Shown here piece by piece: positions 57,079 through 64,000 of a stretch of DNA of 64,000 bases (positions within the stretch are counted from its first letter, which is position 1; every line of letters begins with the position of its first letter). The stretch is taken from positions 62,001 through 126,000 of the forward strand of contig JADZDM010000001.1 in NCBI GenBank assembly GCA_020851035.1. Direction: 5' to 3'. Under the pieces are notes generated by a model. That model was not told where the DNA came from, did no database searches, and was given only the letters and a program-made list of their open reading frames with translations. The position numbers and the translations under genes are program-made. Source of the stretch: Gemmatimonadaceae bacterium. GTDB taxonomy: Bacteria > Gemmatimonadota > Gemmatimonadetes > Gemmatimonadales > Gemmatimonadaceae.

Positions 57079-57716
57079 GGTCGATCCACTGGTGCCGTGC
57101 CGTCGGGCTGGCTGCACTCGTCACCGCGGCGACCGCCTGCGTCTCGACCGGGCGTCGCAGCTGTGGTGACGTGAATGCCGGCATCGCCCTGCTGCATCTG
57201 CGCAGCGTGACCGATTCCGTGGCCGACGCCGTCGGGCGCGCCGGCGACTCGTCCGCTACCGTGCTGCGCTCGACGCTGCAGGATGCCGTGGACCGCACCG
57301 CCGCGCTCGATGCGTGCGGCAGGCTGTCGACGGCGGCGCTCCTCCGTGAGGCGGGGGCCATCGCACTCACCGCGTCGCGGGCCGGGACCGGATCGCTCGA
57401 GCAGGCCTACCGGTGGGCGCGCCGTGCGGTGGTGCTCGACGGGTCGGACCGCGGCTCGTGGCGCGTGCTCGCCGAGAGCTGGGATGAGCTGCAGGTCGCG
57501 GAGAACCGCCCCCAGTGGTTCGGCACCGTCATCGCCTGCGCGCCCGGCGCCACCGGCCGCTGCGAGCTGGCGCCGCTGGACAGCGCGCGGGTGAGCGAGG
57601 CGCAGCGGGTGGAACTCGGGTTGCGCACGGTGCAGCAGCAGCGTGAGCGCCTCGACGTGCTCAATCGCGAGCGCCGTGGCCCCGAACGGCGCCCGCCGTC
57701 ACGCCGCGGGTCCTGA
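57075..57716 (+). CDS. hypothetical secreted protein, DUF6624-like C-terminus (tentative)
   Basis: 213 residues, TTG start on the previous TGA (TTGA). A signal peptide with a Cys (AALVTAATACVSTGRRSC) may lipidate it. The helical body includes AYRWARRAVVLDGSDRGSWR, and NRPQWFGTVIACAPGATGRC plus VEAQRVELGLRTVQQQRE resemble the end of DUF6624 proteins, but this is weak. It sits between an L,D-transpeptidase and an M15-like peptidase. Confidence 0.6.
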   Translation: MRSIHWCRAVGLAALVTAATACVSTGRRSCGDVNAGIALLHLRSVTDSVADAVGRAGDSSATVLRSTLQDAVDRTAALDACGRLSTAALLREAGAIALTASRAGTGSLEQAYRWARRAVVLDGSDRGSWRVLAESWDELQVAENRPQWFGTVIACAPGATGRCELAPLDSARVSEAQRVELGLRTVQQQRERLDVLNRERRGPERRPPSRRGS

Positions 57717-57816
57717 TCGGGCGTTCAGGCTCCTGACCCCTCGCGCCACGGTTCAGGTCAGGACGTGACCCCGGCCGTCCGACACTCGTGTAGCAACTGC
57801 GACACGGGAGGCGCGG

Positions 57817-58713
57817 ATGATGACACGGACATGGATGCTGGGAATCGCGGCGGCGGCACTCGTCGCCGGCCACGAGGCTGCCACGGCGCACGCGGCGGCA
57901 CGGCCGGTGTTGCGCCTGCGCCGCCTGGTTCCACTGGTCGACGACTCCCTCCTCGGCCACAGCCGCAAGCTGCGCGCGCGATTCCTGCCCGCGCCCGCCG
58001 CCCGTGAGCTGACGGCGGCACTGGATGAGATCCGTGCCGATCTCGCGGCCGATGCGCCGCGTGATGGCGTCGCCTCGCTCCAGGTCCTGCCGATCGTCCC
58101 CTTCCACTCGAAGGTGGATGGGTGGATGGGGATGTACCGCATGGGCTTCTGGCCCGGCGAACAGGGCACCGTGCGTGGCGCGGCATACGGCAATCCGTCC
58201 GGCTTCATCGAGGTCACGCCGGCGAATCGCGACCTGCGCGTGTCGGAGCACTTCCGCCTGCGTGACTTCGTGACGAAGGACCAGGCCGCCGTGTGGCCGA
58301 AGTACCTCGTGCTCCGCGAACCGCTGCTGGACAAGCTGGAACTGGTGATCGACGAGCTCCAGTCGATGGGCTATCCCGCGCGTCGACTGCAGGTGATGAG
58401 CGGCTTCCGTCATCCGTTCTACAACGACCAGGGCGTGGGACGTGGCGGCCGGGCACGTGAGAGCAGGCACCAGTACGGCGACGCGTCCGACGTGTTCGTG
58501 GACGACGATGGCGACGGCCGGATGGACGACCTCGACGGAGATGGACGCATCACGGTACTCGATGCCGACCTGCTGGTCCTGGCGGTCGAACGCGTCGAAA
58601 TGGCACATCCCGAGTTGACGGGCGGTATGGGGCGTTATCATGCAACACATGCGCACGGACCATTCGTCCACATCGACGTCCGCGGAAACCCGTCCCGATG
58701 GGGTGGGGCGTAA
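57817..58713 (+). CDS. M15-like D-Ala-D-Ala carboxypeptidase-type protein with EF-hand-like loops
   Basis: 298 residues. Signal peptide ends ..GHEAATAHA. Peptidase M15/VanX-type zinc motifs: SRHQYGDASDV (His218, Asp225) and FVHIDVRG (His285), after the substrate region VMSGFRHPFYNDQ. Between these, DDDGDGRMDDLDGDGRITVL provides two Dx(D/N)xDG calcium-type loops, unusual in M15. A domain before the zinc site (KVDGWMGMYRMGFWPGEQG) is shared with the next gene. Probably trims peptidoglycan peptides in the periplasm. 100 bp separate it from the preceding gene. Confidence 0.8.
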   Translation: MMTRTWMLGIAAAALVAGHEAATAHAAARPVLRLRRLVPLVDDSLLGHSRKLRARFLPAPAARELTAALDEIRADLAADAPRDGVASLQVLPIVPFHSKVDGWMGMYRMGFWPGEQGTVRGAAYGNPSGFIEVTPANRDLRVSEHFRLRDFVTKDQAAVWPKYLVLREPLLDKLELVIDELQSMGYPARRLQVMSGFRHPFYNDQGVGRGGRARESRHQYGDASDVFVDDDGDGRMDDLDGDGRITVLDADLLVLAVERVEMAHPELTGGMGRYHATHAHGPFVHIDVRGNPSRWGGA

Positions 58714-60265
58714 GCCCACGCAGATCGGCCTGATCGGGCTCACACACGCCGATCCGGTCCACGATGACAACCGCCCGCTGCAGGCCGCGCCACCGGGCAA
58801 CGACCGGCGGCGCGTGGCGAAGCTGGCGGCGCTCGTGCTGGTGCCCTGTGCGATCGCGTTCGCGGTGCACCGCGGCAGCGAACCCGAGGGGCTCGAGATG
58901 GCCGAGGCACGGGCCTCGGGGTTCGGGCCGGCGCCGGTGAGCGGCGCCCCCGGCACCGCGCTGCCCGCGGGCCAGGGCCTCCCGCGCCGCGCCTTCGCCG
59001 CCGGCAGTTTCGGGCACAGCAACGCGGTCCGGATCCGGACCTCTCTGCCCGGCGAACTGATCGCGATGCCACTGTCGTTCGCCGGCGAGACCGACGGCGT
59101 CCAGAGCCAGTGGATCTCGTTCGACGGCAAGCCGAACGACGGGGTGGTGCCGTGGCGGCAGGATGGCGCCGTGCGCACACCAACGCGGCCGGGGGCGTAC
59201 TGGCTCGTGCTCTCGCGTGGTGGCGCGAGTGACACGGTGGCCGACCTCGCGCTCTTCGTCGAGGTGCCGATGCCGAACAAGATGGCCACCGGCATCAACG
59301 GCTATCACCTGGGGCGCTGGCCGAAGGCGGCGGAGAACATCGTGCCGCCCGGCTTCATCGAGGTGAACCAGCGCATCGCCGACTTCCCGCTGTCGCCCCA
59401 CCTGAAGATGAGCGACTTCGTGGTGCACGACGCGCAGGAAGGGTTCCCGAAGTACCTGCACGTGCGCGGCCGGCTGCTGGACAAGCTCGAGCTGACGATC
59501 GCGGAGATCGCGCAGATGCGCGGGCGTCCGGTCTCGGCGCTCACGCTGCACGTGGCCAGCGGGTTCCGCAGCCCGGCGCACAACGGCGGCCTCTCGGGCA
59601 GCGCGCAGGACAGTCGTCACATGTATGGTGACGCCGCCGACATCGCCATCGACGCCAACAGCGATGGCGCGCTGAGCGAGATCGATGCCCGCCTGGTGGC
59701 CGCTGCCGCCGAGGCGGTCGAGCGGAAGTATCCGGACCTGGTCGGCGGCATCGGGCTCTACATCACGCCGGATGGTGGTGGGTGGCCGTACGTGCACATC
59801 GACACCCGCGGGGTGCGCGCGCGGTGGCGCGGCGGCGCGCGGCGCGGAGCGCCGGTCGACTCGCTCCCGGCCGACGCCACCTTCGACTCGGTGCCGGTGG
59901 TCGTGCCGCCGGTGGCTGCGGTGCCCGCGCGCACCGATTCCGCAGGCCGGCCCGCCGGAGGCCTGCCCGCCGGGACGCCGCCGGCGCAGCGTGTGCCGGC
60001 CTCGACAGATCCGAAGGGAGTCGCGCCACCGTCCGGAGCCGCGACCCAGCCGACCCCCGTCGCAGCGGCGACACCGGCCGCGACACCGGCGTCGACACCA
60101 GCGGCACCCGCTGCGCGTAGGAAGGGGGCCAGCCCGACCGGTGCGGTGCGCAGCGGCAGCGCCGCCGCTCGCAACGGCCGCCGGAAGCCCTCGGCGTCGC
60201 CGCGACCGGCAGCCGACGACCCGTTCTCCAGCGCCGCGCGACGGTTCCGGGCCACGCGGCCCTGA
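58640..60265 (+). CDS. paralogous membrane-anchored M15-like peptidase with Pro/Ala-rich tail
   Basis: Up to 541 residues; ATG 58640 overlaps the preceding gene by 74 nt in another frame, while GTG 58703 (VGRKPTQIGLIGL) would reduce this. A membrane helix (VAKLAALVLVPCAIAFAVHR) anchors it. A beta domain (about 120-240) precedes the M15-like domain: LHVASGFRSPAHNGG, SRHMYGDAADIAID (His327, Asp334), a single EF-hand-like DANSDGALSEID, then YVHIDTRG (His386). Homologous to its neighbour over PGFIEVNQRIADF and KYLHVRGRLLDKLELTI. A 140-residue Pro/Ala/Arg-rich tail ends the protein, probably a wall-spanning or binding region. Confidence 0.8.
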   Translation: MQHMRTDHSSTSTSAETRPDGVGRKPTQIGLIGLTHADPVHDDNRPLQAAPPGNDRRRVAKLAALVLVPCAIAFAVHRGSEPEGLEMAEARASGFGPAPVSGAPGTALPAGQGLPRRAFAAGSFGHSNAVRIRTSLPGELIAMPLSFAGETDGVQSQWISFDGKPNDGVVPWRQDGAVRTPTRPGAYWLVLSRGGASDTVADLALFVEVPMPNKMATGINGYHLGRWPKAAENIVPPGFIEVNQRIADFPLSPHLKMSDFVVHDAQEGFPKYLHVRGRLLDKLELTIAEIAQMRGRPVSALTLHVASGFRSPAHNGGLSGSAQDSRHMYGDAADIAIDANSDGALSEIDARLVAAAAEAVERKYPDLVGGIGLYITPDGGGWPYVHIDTRGVRARWRGGARRGAPVDSLPADATFDSVPVVVPPVAAVPARTDSAGRPAGGLPAGTPPAQRVPASTDPKGVAPPSGAATQPTPVAAATPAATPASTPAAPAARRKGASPTGAVRSGSAAARNGRRKPSASPRPAADDPFSSAARRFRATRP

Positions 60266-60328
60266 ACGGCGGCGCGCGGACGGGGTAGCATTCGTCGCAC
60301 TGCCACGTACCTCCCGCCACCTGTCGTC

Positions 60329-60727
60329 ATGCCGCTGAGTCCCTACCTGCGCGATCGCCTGCTCGCCCGCTTCGAGACCATGTCCGACGAGCGCGCCTTC
60401 CAGGTGCTCGACTACGTCGAGTTCCTCGAGTCGAAGTACAGCCGGATCGAGGCACCGACCGGCGCCGCCGGCCTGCTCGCCAAGCTTCAGGAGACCGTCG
60501 AGGACGGGCTGCGCGCCGGCAAGGTGTCCGCCACCAGCGTGGCCGACACTCTCGGCTTCATGCAGAAGGCCGTTGGCGTGCTGAGCGGTGTGGCGGCGGC
60601 CGGGCAGAGCGTCGCGACCGACCTCGCCGGCGCCGCCAGCCGGGCGGCCCGCGCCGCCAGTGGTGAGACGCCGCCGACGCCGCCCACGTCGCCCGCTTCC
60701 GGCGCCGGCGAGGGGCCGGCCCGATGA
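60329..60727 (+). CDS. hypothetical small protein with C-terminal hydrophobic region
   Basis: 132 residues. RDRLLARFETMSDERAFQVL and DYVEFLESKYSRIE form an amphipathic helical lead like those of DUF2281-type proteins. The mid region (ATSVADTLGFMQKAVGVLSG) is mildly hydrophobic and the tail Ala/Pro-rich. Function not known. Stop overlaps the DUF1232 gene by 4 nt. Confidence 0.6.
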   Translation: MPLSPYLRDRLLARFETMSDERAFQVLDYVEFLESKYSRIEAPTGAAGLLAKLQETVEDGLRAGKVSATSVADTLGFMQKAVGVLSGVAAAGQSVATDLAGAASRAARAASGETPPTPPTSPASGAGEGPAR

Positions 60728-61266
60728 CGCCATCGGGGCGGGGGCGCGACGTGCGCGGCGTCGGCTCGGCTGGCGATCGGCGCCTTGGCATTCCGGACGT
60801 GGGCCGCGGCGCACCGCCGGAGTCCGACGCCGGCCGGGCTGCCGGCTGGACGCCGCCGGCGAAGGACCGCCCGGAGGGTGGCCCGCGCACCGGCGCACGC
60901 CGGACGGTGACGTCGGCAATCCGTGAGATCCCGCACTACCTGCGGCTGCTGTGGGGGCTGGCGCGTGATTCCCGGGTGGCGGCGGTGGACAAGCTCCTGG
61001 TCGTGGCGGCGGCGCTGTACATCGTCAGCCCCATCGACGTGATCCCCGACTTCATCCCGTTCCTGGGGCAGGTGGACGATCTCTACCTGCTGATCCTGGC
61101 GCTGCAGCGGATGGTGAGCCGCGCGGGTCGCGGGGTGTTGCGTGATCACTGGACCGGGCATCCCGACGCGCTCGGCGCGCTGAACCTGTCGGCGACGCTG
61201 GCCGCGGCGGCCTTCTTCCTGCCGCCGAGCATCCGGCGCCGGGTGCGGCGCGCGCTGCGGGGCTGA
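60724..61266 (+). CDS. YkvA/DUF1232-domain membrane protein
   Basis: 180 residues. VAAVDKLLVVAAALYIVSPI followed by DVIPDFIPFLGQVDDLYLLI is the DUF1232 (YkvA) signature, with two helices and a Pro/Asp-rich turn. An Arg/Gly/Pro-rich N-terminal 55 residues is likely disordered. The family is widespread and uncharacterised. Coupled by ATGA overlap to the preceding gene. Confidence 0.82.
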   Translation: MTPSGRGRDVRGVGSAGDRRLGIPDVGRGAPPESDAGRAAGWTPPAKDRPEGGPRTGARRTVTSAIREIPHYLRLLWGLARDSRVAAVDKLLVVAAALYIVSPIDVIPDFIPFLGQVDDLYLLILALQRMVSRAGRGVLRDHWTGHPDALGALNLSATLAAAAFFLPPSIRRRVRRALRG

Positions 61267-61341
61267 GGCGACGGGGCAGCGGCGGGCCCGGGTGCGGCGG
61301 CTCCGATACCGGAGTCGGCGGTGCATCCACTAGTTTTCGAG

Positions 61342-62883
61342 ATGGCAACCACGTCTCGCAGCTCCAGCCCGAGTCCCGTCCGCGGCAGCATCGCGCCCGA
61401 CGGACAGTCCACGGCCCCGGTGGGCCGGATGCGCGTCCGCGAGGACGACGCCCTCACCTTCGACGATGTGCTGCTGGTGCCGGCGCACTCGCTGGTCCAC
61501 CCGAAGGAAGTCGTCACGCAGAGCCGGTTCACCACCGGCATCACGCTGAACGTGCCGCTCATCGCCGCGGCGATGGACACGGTCACCGAGAGCGAGATGG
61601 CGATCGCGATGGCGCGGGCGGGCGGCATCGGGGTGGTGCACAAGAACATGTCGATCGACCGGCAGAGTGCCGAGATCGACCGCGTGAAGCGCAGCGAGAG
61701 CGGCATCATCCGCAACCCGATCACGCTCACGCCGGAGGCGTCGCTGCGCGAGGCGGTGAAGCTGATGCAGCGCTTCCGGATCAGCGGCGTGCCGATCGTG
61801 GACAACGAGGGCCGGCTGGTGGGGATCCTGACCAACCGCGACCTGCAGTTCGAGCGTGCGCTGGACCGGCCGGTGGGCGATGCGATGACGCGCGAGCGGC
61901 TGGTGACGGCGGCGCCCGGCACGACGCTGGACGAGGCGGAGCGGATCATGGGCGAGCGCCGCGTCGAGAAGCTGCCGGTGGTGGATGCCGACGGCCTGCT
62001 GCGCGGGTTGATCACGGTGAAGGACATCCACAAGCGCCGCCAGTTCCCGAATGCGAACAAGGATGCCGAGGGCAGCCTGCGGGTGGCGGCGGCAATCGGC
62101 GCAGGTGGCGACTATCTCGAGCGGGCCCGCGCGCTGATCGATGCCGGCGCCGACGTGCTCTGCATCGACACCGCGCATGGGCACAGCGATGCGGTGCTGC
62201 AGGCCACCTCGCGGGTGCGCAACGCCTTCCCCGGCACGCAGCTGGTGGTGGGCAACATCGCCACCCGCGAGGGGGCGGCGGCGCTGGTGGAGCGCGGCGT
62301 GAATGCGGTGAAGGTGGGGGTCGGCCCGGGGTCGATCTGCACCACGCGCGTGGTGACGGGCGTGGGCGTGCCGCAGCTCACCGCCATCTTCGACGCGATC
62401 GAGGGGGCGGGTGACGTGCCCGTGATCGCCGACGGCGGCATCAAGTACTCGGGGGACATCGTGAAGGCGCTGGCGGCGGGTGCGTCGAGCGTGATGATGG
62501 GCTCCATGCTGGCCGGCACCGAGGAGAGCCCGGGGGAGACGATCCTGCTGGAGGGGCGCCGCTTCAAGACCATCCGCGGGATGGGATCGCTCTCGGCGAT
62601 GCAGGACGGCAGTGCCGACCGGTACTTCCAGGACGGCGAGATGAGCGCCCGGAAGCTGGTGCCGGAGGGGATCGAGGGCCGGGTGCCGTACAAGGGCCCG
62701 GTGGCGGACGTGCTGTTCCAGATGGTGGGCGGGCTGCGCAGCGGCATGGGCTACGTGGGGTGCGCGAGCATCGACGCCCTGCGGACGGAGAGCCAGTTCG
62801 TCCGGATCACGTCGGCCGGTCTCCGCGAGAGCCACCCGCACGACGTGACCATCACCCGCGAGTCCCCGAACTACACCAAGTGA
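61342..62883 (+). CDS. guaB: inosine-5'-monophosphate dehydrogenase
   Basis: 513 residues from [23 protein letters not shown] 61321 is an alternative in-frame start. [20 protein letters not shown] opens the barrel; two CBS domains follow (about 115-230, with [20 protein letters not shown]); the catalytic Cys333 is in [33 protein letters not shown] and [20 protein letters not shown] complete the substrate site. It converts IMP to XMP, the first committed step of GMP synthesis, and CBS domains may sense nucleotides. Confidence 0.97.
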   Translation: MATTSRSSSPSPVRGSIAPDGQSTAPVGRMRVREDDALTFDDVLLVPAHSLVHPKEVVTQSRFTTGITLNVPLIAAAMDTVTESEMAIAMARAGGIGVVHKNMSIDRQSAEIDRVKRSESGIIRNPITLTPEASLREAVKLMQRFRISGVPIVDNEGRLVGILTNRDLQFERALDRPVGDAMTRERLVTAAPGTTLDEAERIMGERRVEKLPVVDADGLLRGLITVKDIHKRRQFPNANKDAEGSLRVAAAIGAGGDYLERARALIDAGADVLCIDTAHGHSDAVLQATSRVRNAFPGTQLVVGNIATREGAAALVERGVNAVKVGVGPGSICTTRVVTGVGVPQLTAIFDAIEGAGDVPVIADGGIKYSGDIVKALAAGASSVMMGSMLAGTEESPGETILLEGRRFKTIRGMGSLSAMQDGSADRYFQDGEMSARKLVPEGIEGRVPYKGPVADVLFQMVGGLRSGMGYVGCASIDALRTESQFVRITSAGLRESHPHDVTITRESPNYTK

Positions 62884-62952
62884 AGCGTTGATGAGGGTTC
62901 ACCGGCGCGATTGACATACCGGTTACTCGCGTGTGACCTTGCGGCGTCTTTG

Positions 62953-62978
62953 TGCCCCCCGCCCCCCGGCGGGGGGCA
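62953..62978. terminator. GC hairpin between guaB and the permease gene
   Basis: Perfect 11-bp inverted repeat (TGCCCCCCGCC / GGCGGGGGGCA) with a 4-nt C loop, 70 nt after the guaB stop and 27 nt before the next ATG. It has no T-tract; it may be a terminator for guaB or a leader hairpin limiting permease translation. Confidence 0.45.
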
Positions 62979-63005
62979 TCCCTCACACCCTGACGTGCAG
63001 GCCTC

Positions 63006-64000
63006 ATGGGACTCTGGTCCAAGAAGAGCATCACCGCGCTCCAGGCCGAAGCAGGCAATGAAGCCGATGGCCTCAAGCGCACGCTGGGGGCCCTGAACCT
63101 CACGCTGCTCGGCATCGGGGCGATCATCGGCGCCGGCATCTTCGTGCTGACGGGCAATGCGGCGGCGAACTATGCCGGCCCGGCCGTCACCATCTCGTTC
63201 GTGCTGGCCGGCCTGGGCTGCCTGTTCGCGGGCCTCTGCTACGCCGAGTTCGCGAGCATGATCCCGATCGCCGGCTCGGCGTACACGTACAGCTACGCCA
63301 CGATGGGTGAGGGGGTCGCCTGGTTCATCGGCTGGAACCTGATCCTCGAGTACCTGTTCGCGGCATCGACCGTGGCGGTGGGCTGGTCGGGCTACTTCAG
63401 CGCCTTCCTGTCCGAGCTCGGCCTGCACATCCCGGCCTCCCTGGCGGCGGCGCCGCTGACGGTGCAGGGCAGCCACAACGTCGTGCGTGCCTTCACCTGT
63501 GTCGACCCGGTGACGGGGTCCACGGTGATCGACCCCGCGACGAAGGTCGCCCAGGTGTTCGCCGATCGCGCCGCCTGCGTGTCCGGCGGGTACAACGCCA
63601 TCGACGGCCTGATCAACCTGCCGGCCGTGCTGCTCATCGTGGCCATCACGCTGCTGCTGGTGCGCGGCGTGCAGGAGTCGGCGTCGTTCAACAACCTGAT
63701 GGTGATGATCAAGACCACCATCGTGGTGCTGGTCATCGGCTTCGGCTTCTTCTACGTGAAGAAGGAGAACTGGACGCCGTTCATCCCCGACAACACCGGT
63801 GAGTGGGGCAAGTTCGGCTGGTCGGGCGTGCTGCGCGGCGCCTCGGCGGTGTTCTTCGCCTACATCGGCTTCGATGCCGTGAGCACCGCGGCGCAGGAGG
63901 CCAAGAACCCGCAGCGTGACCTGCCCATCGGCATGATCGCCTCGCTGCTGATCTGCACCGTGCTCTACATCCTGATGGCACTGGTCATGACCGGGCTGGC
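63006..64000 (+). CDS. APC-superfamily amino acid permease (partial)
   Basis: At least 331 residues; the C-terminus lies outside the window. The first helix signature LTLLGIGAIIGAGIFVLTGN is the substrate-gripping unwound helix of APC transporters; FVLAGLGCLFAGLCYAEFAS, PIAGSAYTYSYATMGEGVAW and FFAYIGFDAVSTAAQEAKNP follow. This resembles YdiK/cationic amino acid transporter (CAT) types. A periplasmic loop of about 70 residues carrying two Cys (AFTCVDP; AACVSGG) is longer than usual. Confidence 0.9.
   Translation, partial: MGLWSKKSITALQAEAGNEADGLKRTLGALNLTLLGIGAIIGAGIFVLTGNAAANYAGPAVTISFVLAGLGCLFAGLCYAEFASMIPIAGSAYTYSYATMGEGVAWFIGWNLILEYLFAASTVAVGWSGYFSAFLSELGLHIPASLAAAPLTVQGSHNVVRAFTCVDPVTGSTVIDPATKVAQVFADRAACVSGGYNAIDGLINLPAVLLIVAITLLLVRGVQESASFNNLMVMIKTTIVVLVIGFGFFYVKKENWTPFIPDNTGEWGKFGWSGVLRGASAVFFAYIGFDAVSTAAQEAKNPQRDLPIGMIASLLICTVLYILMALVMTGL

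Overview
The window is about 70% G+C, densely packed, and free of rRNA, tRNA, CRISPR arrays, insertion sequences and phage genes. A SusC/SusD outer-membrane uptake pair in a high-GC genome, many secreted proteins with short Ala-rich signal peptides ending in AQ, ATP synthase membrane genes carrying signal peptides, and an isocitrate/isopropylmalate-type dehydrogenase together suggest a free-living aerobic Gemmatimonadota (Gemmatimonas/Gemmatirosa relatives). This placement is inference from gene content.

Layout. 1-4.2 kb: start of an efflux adaptor, a general-stress protein and a large WG/Sel1-repeat protein (minus). 4.4-9.4 kb: a secreted X-Pro-type peptidase, a DsrE protein, MoaB, and an unusual ZIP-like/permease metal-transporter fusion. 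9.5-16.9 kb: an ABC exporter pair, UvrA, a MoxR ATPase and a BsuPI-like lipoprotein. 17.2-20.4 kb: the F0 half of ATP synthase plus delta (atpZ-I-B-E-F-H), with no F1 alpha, gamma, beta or epsilon genes following. 20.6-27 kb: M1 peptidase, cupin, sugar-phosphate nucleotidyltransferase, M20 peptidase and a LeuA-like protein with altered active-site residues. 27.1-32.3 kb: a SusC-SusD operon with a small partner. 32.5-39.9 kb: YbdD-CstA, a lipoprotein, an isocitrate dehydrogenase-type enzyme, phosphoesterase plus SprT-like protein, and an M20 amidohydrolase. 40-47.8 kb: an acyl-CoA dehydrogenase with an in-frame TGA, EtfB-EtfA, and a membrane Fe-S oxidoreductase likely passing ETF electrons to quinone. 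48-54.9 kb: a seven-gene minus-strand operon with overlapping stops and starts (gpmI, beta-barrel, queD-like, mobA, dacB, moeA, methyltransferase). 54.9-60.3 kb: a divergent run of secreted cell-wall genes (SH3-like, coiled coil, L,D-transpeptidase, two M15-like peptidases). 60.3-64 kb: a DUF1232 protein, GuaB and the start of an APC permease.

How genes work together. ATP synthase F0 assembly, ETF-linked beta-oxidation electrons and SusCD/CstA uptake describe an aerobic heterotroph living on organic polymers and acids. Molybdenum cofactor genes are spread over two loci (moaB; moeA/mobA). Cell-wall functions appear on both sides of the 54.87-54.91 kb divergent promoter (DacB on one side; L,D-transpeptidase and M15 peptidases on the other).

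The most notable observations are: an in-frame TGA exactly where glutaryl-CoA-type dehydrogenases have a conserved Cys, followed by a predicted hairpin; two copies of a roughly 215-bp nested palindromic element, each between convergent genes; a second mosaic/tandem repeat family; a LeuA-like protein lacking catalytic Arg and a metal-binding His; a metal-transporter fusion; and a paired-M15 cell-wall cluster with EF-hand-like loops inserted next to the zinc site. No classic defence or mobile system was found.
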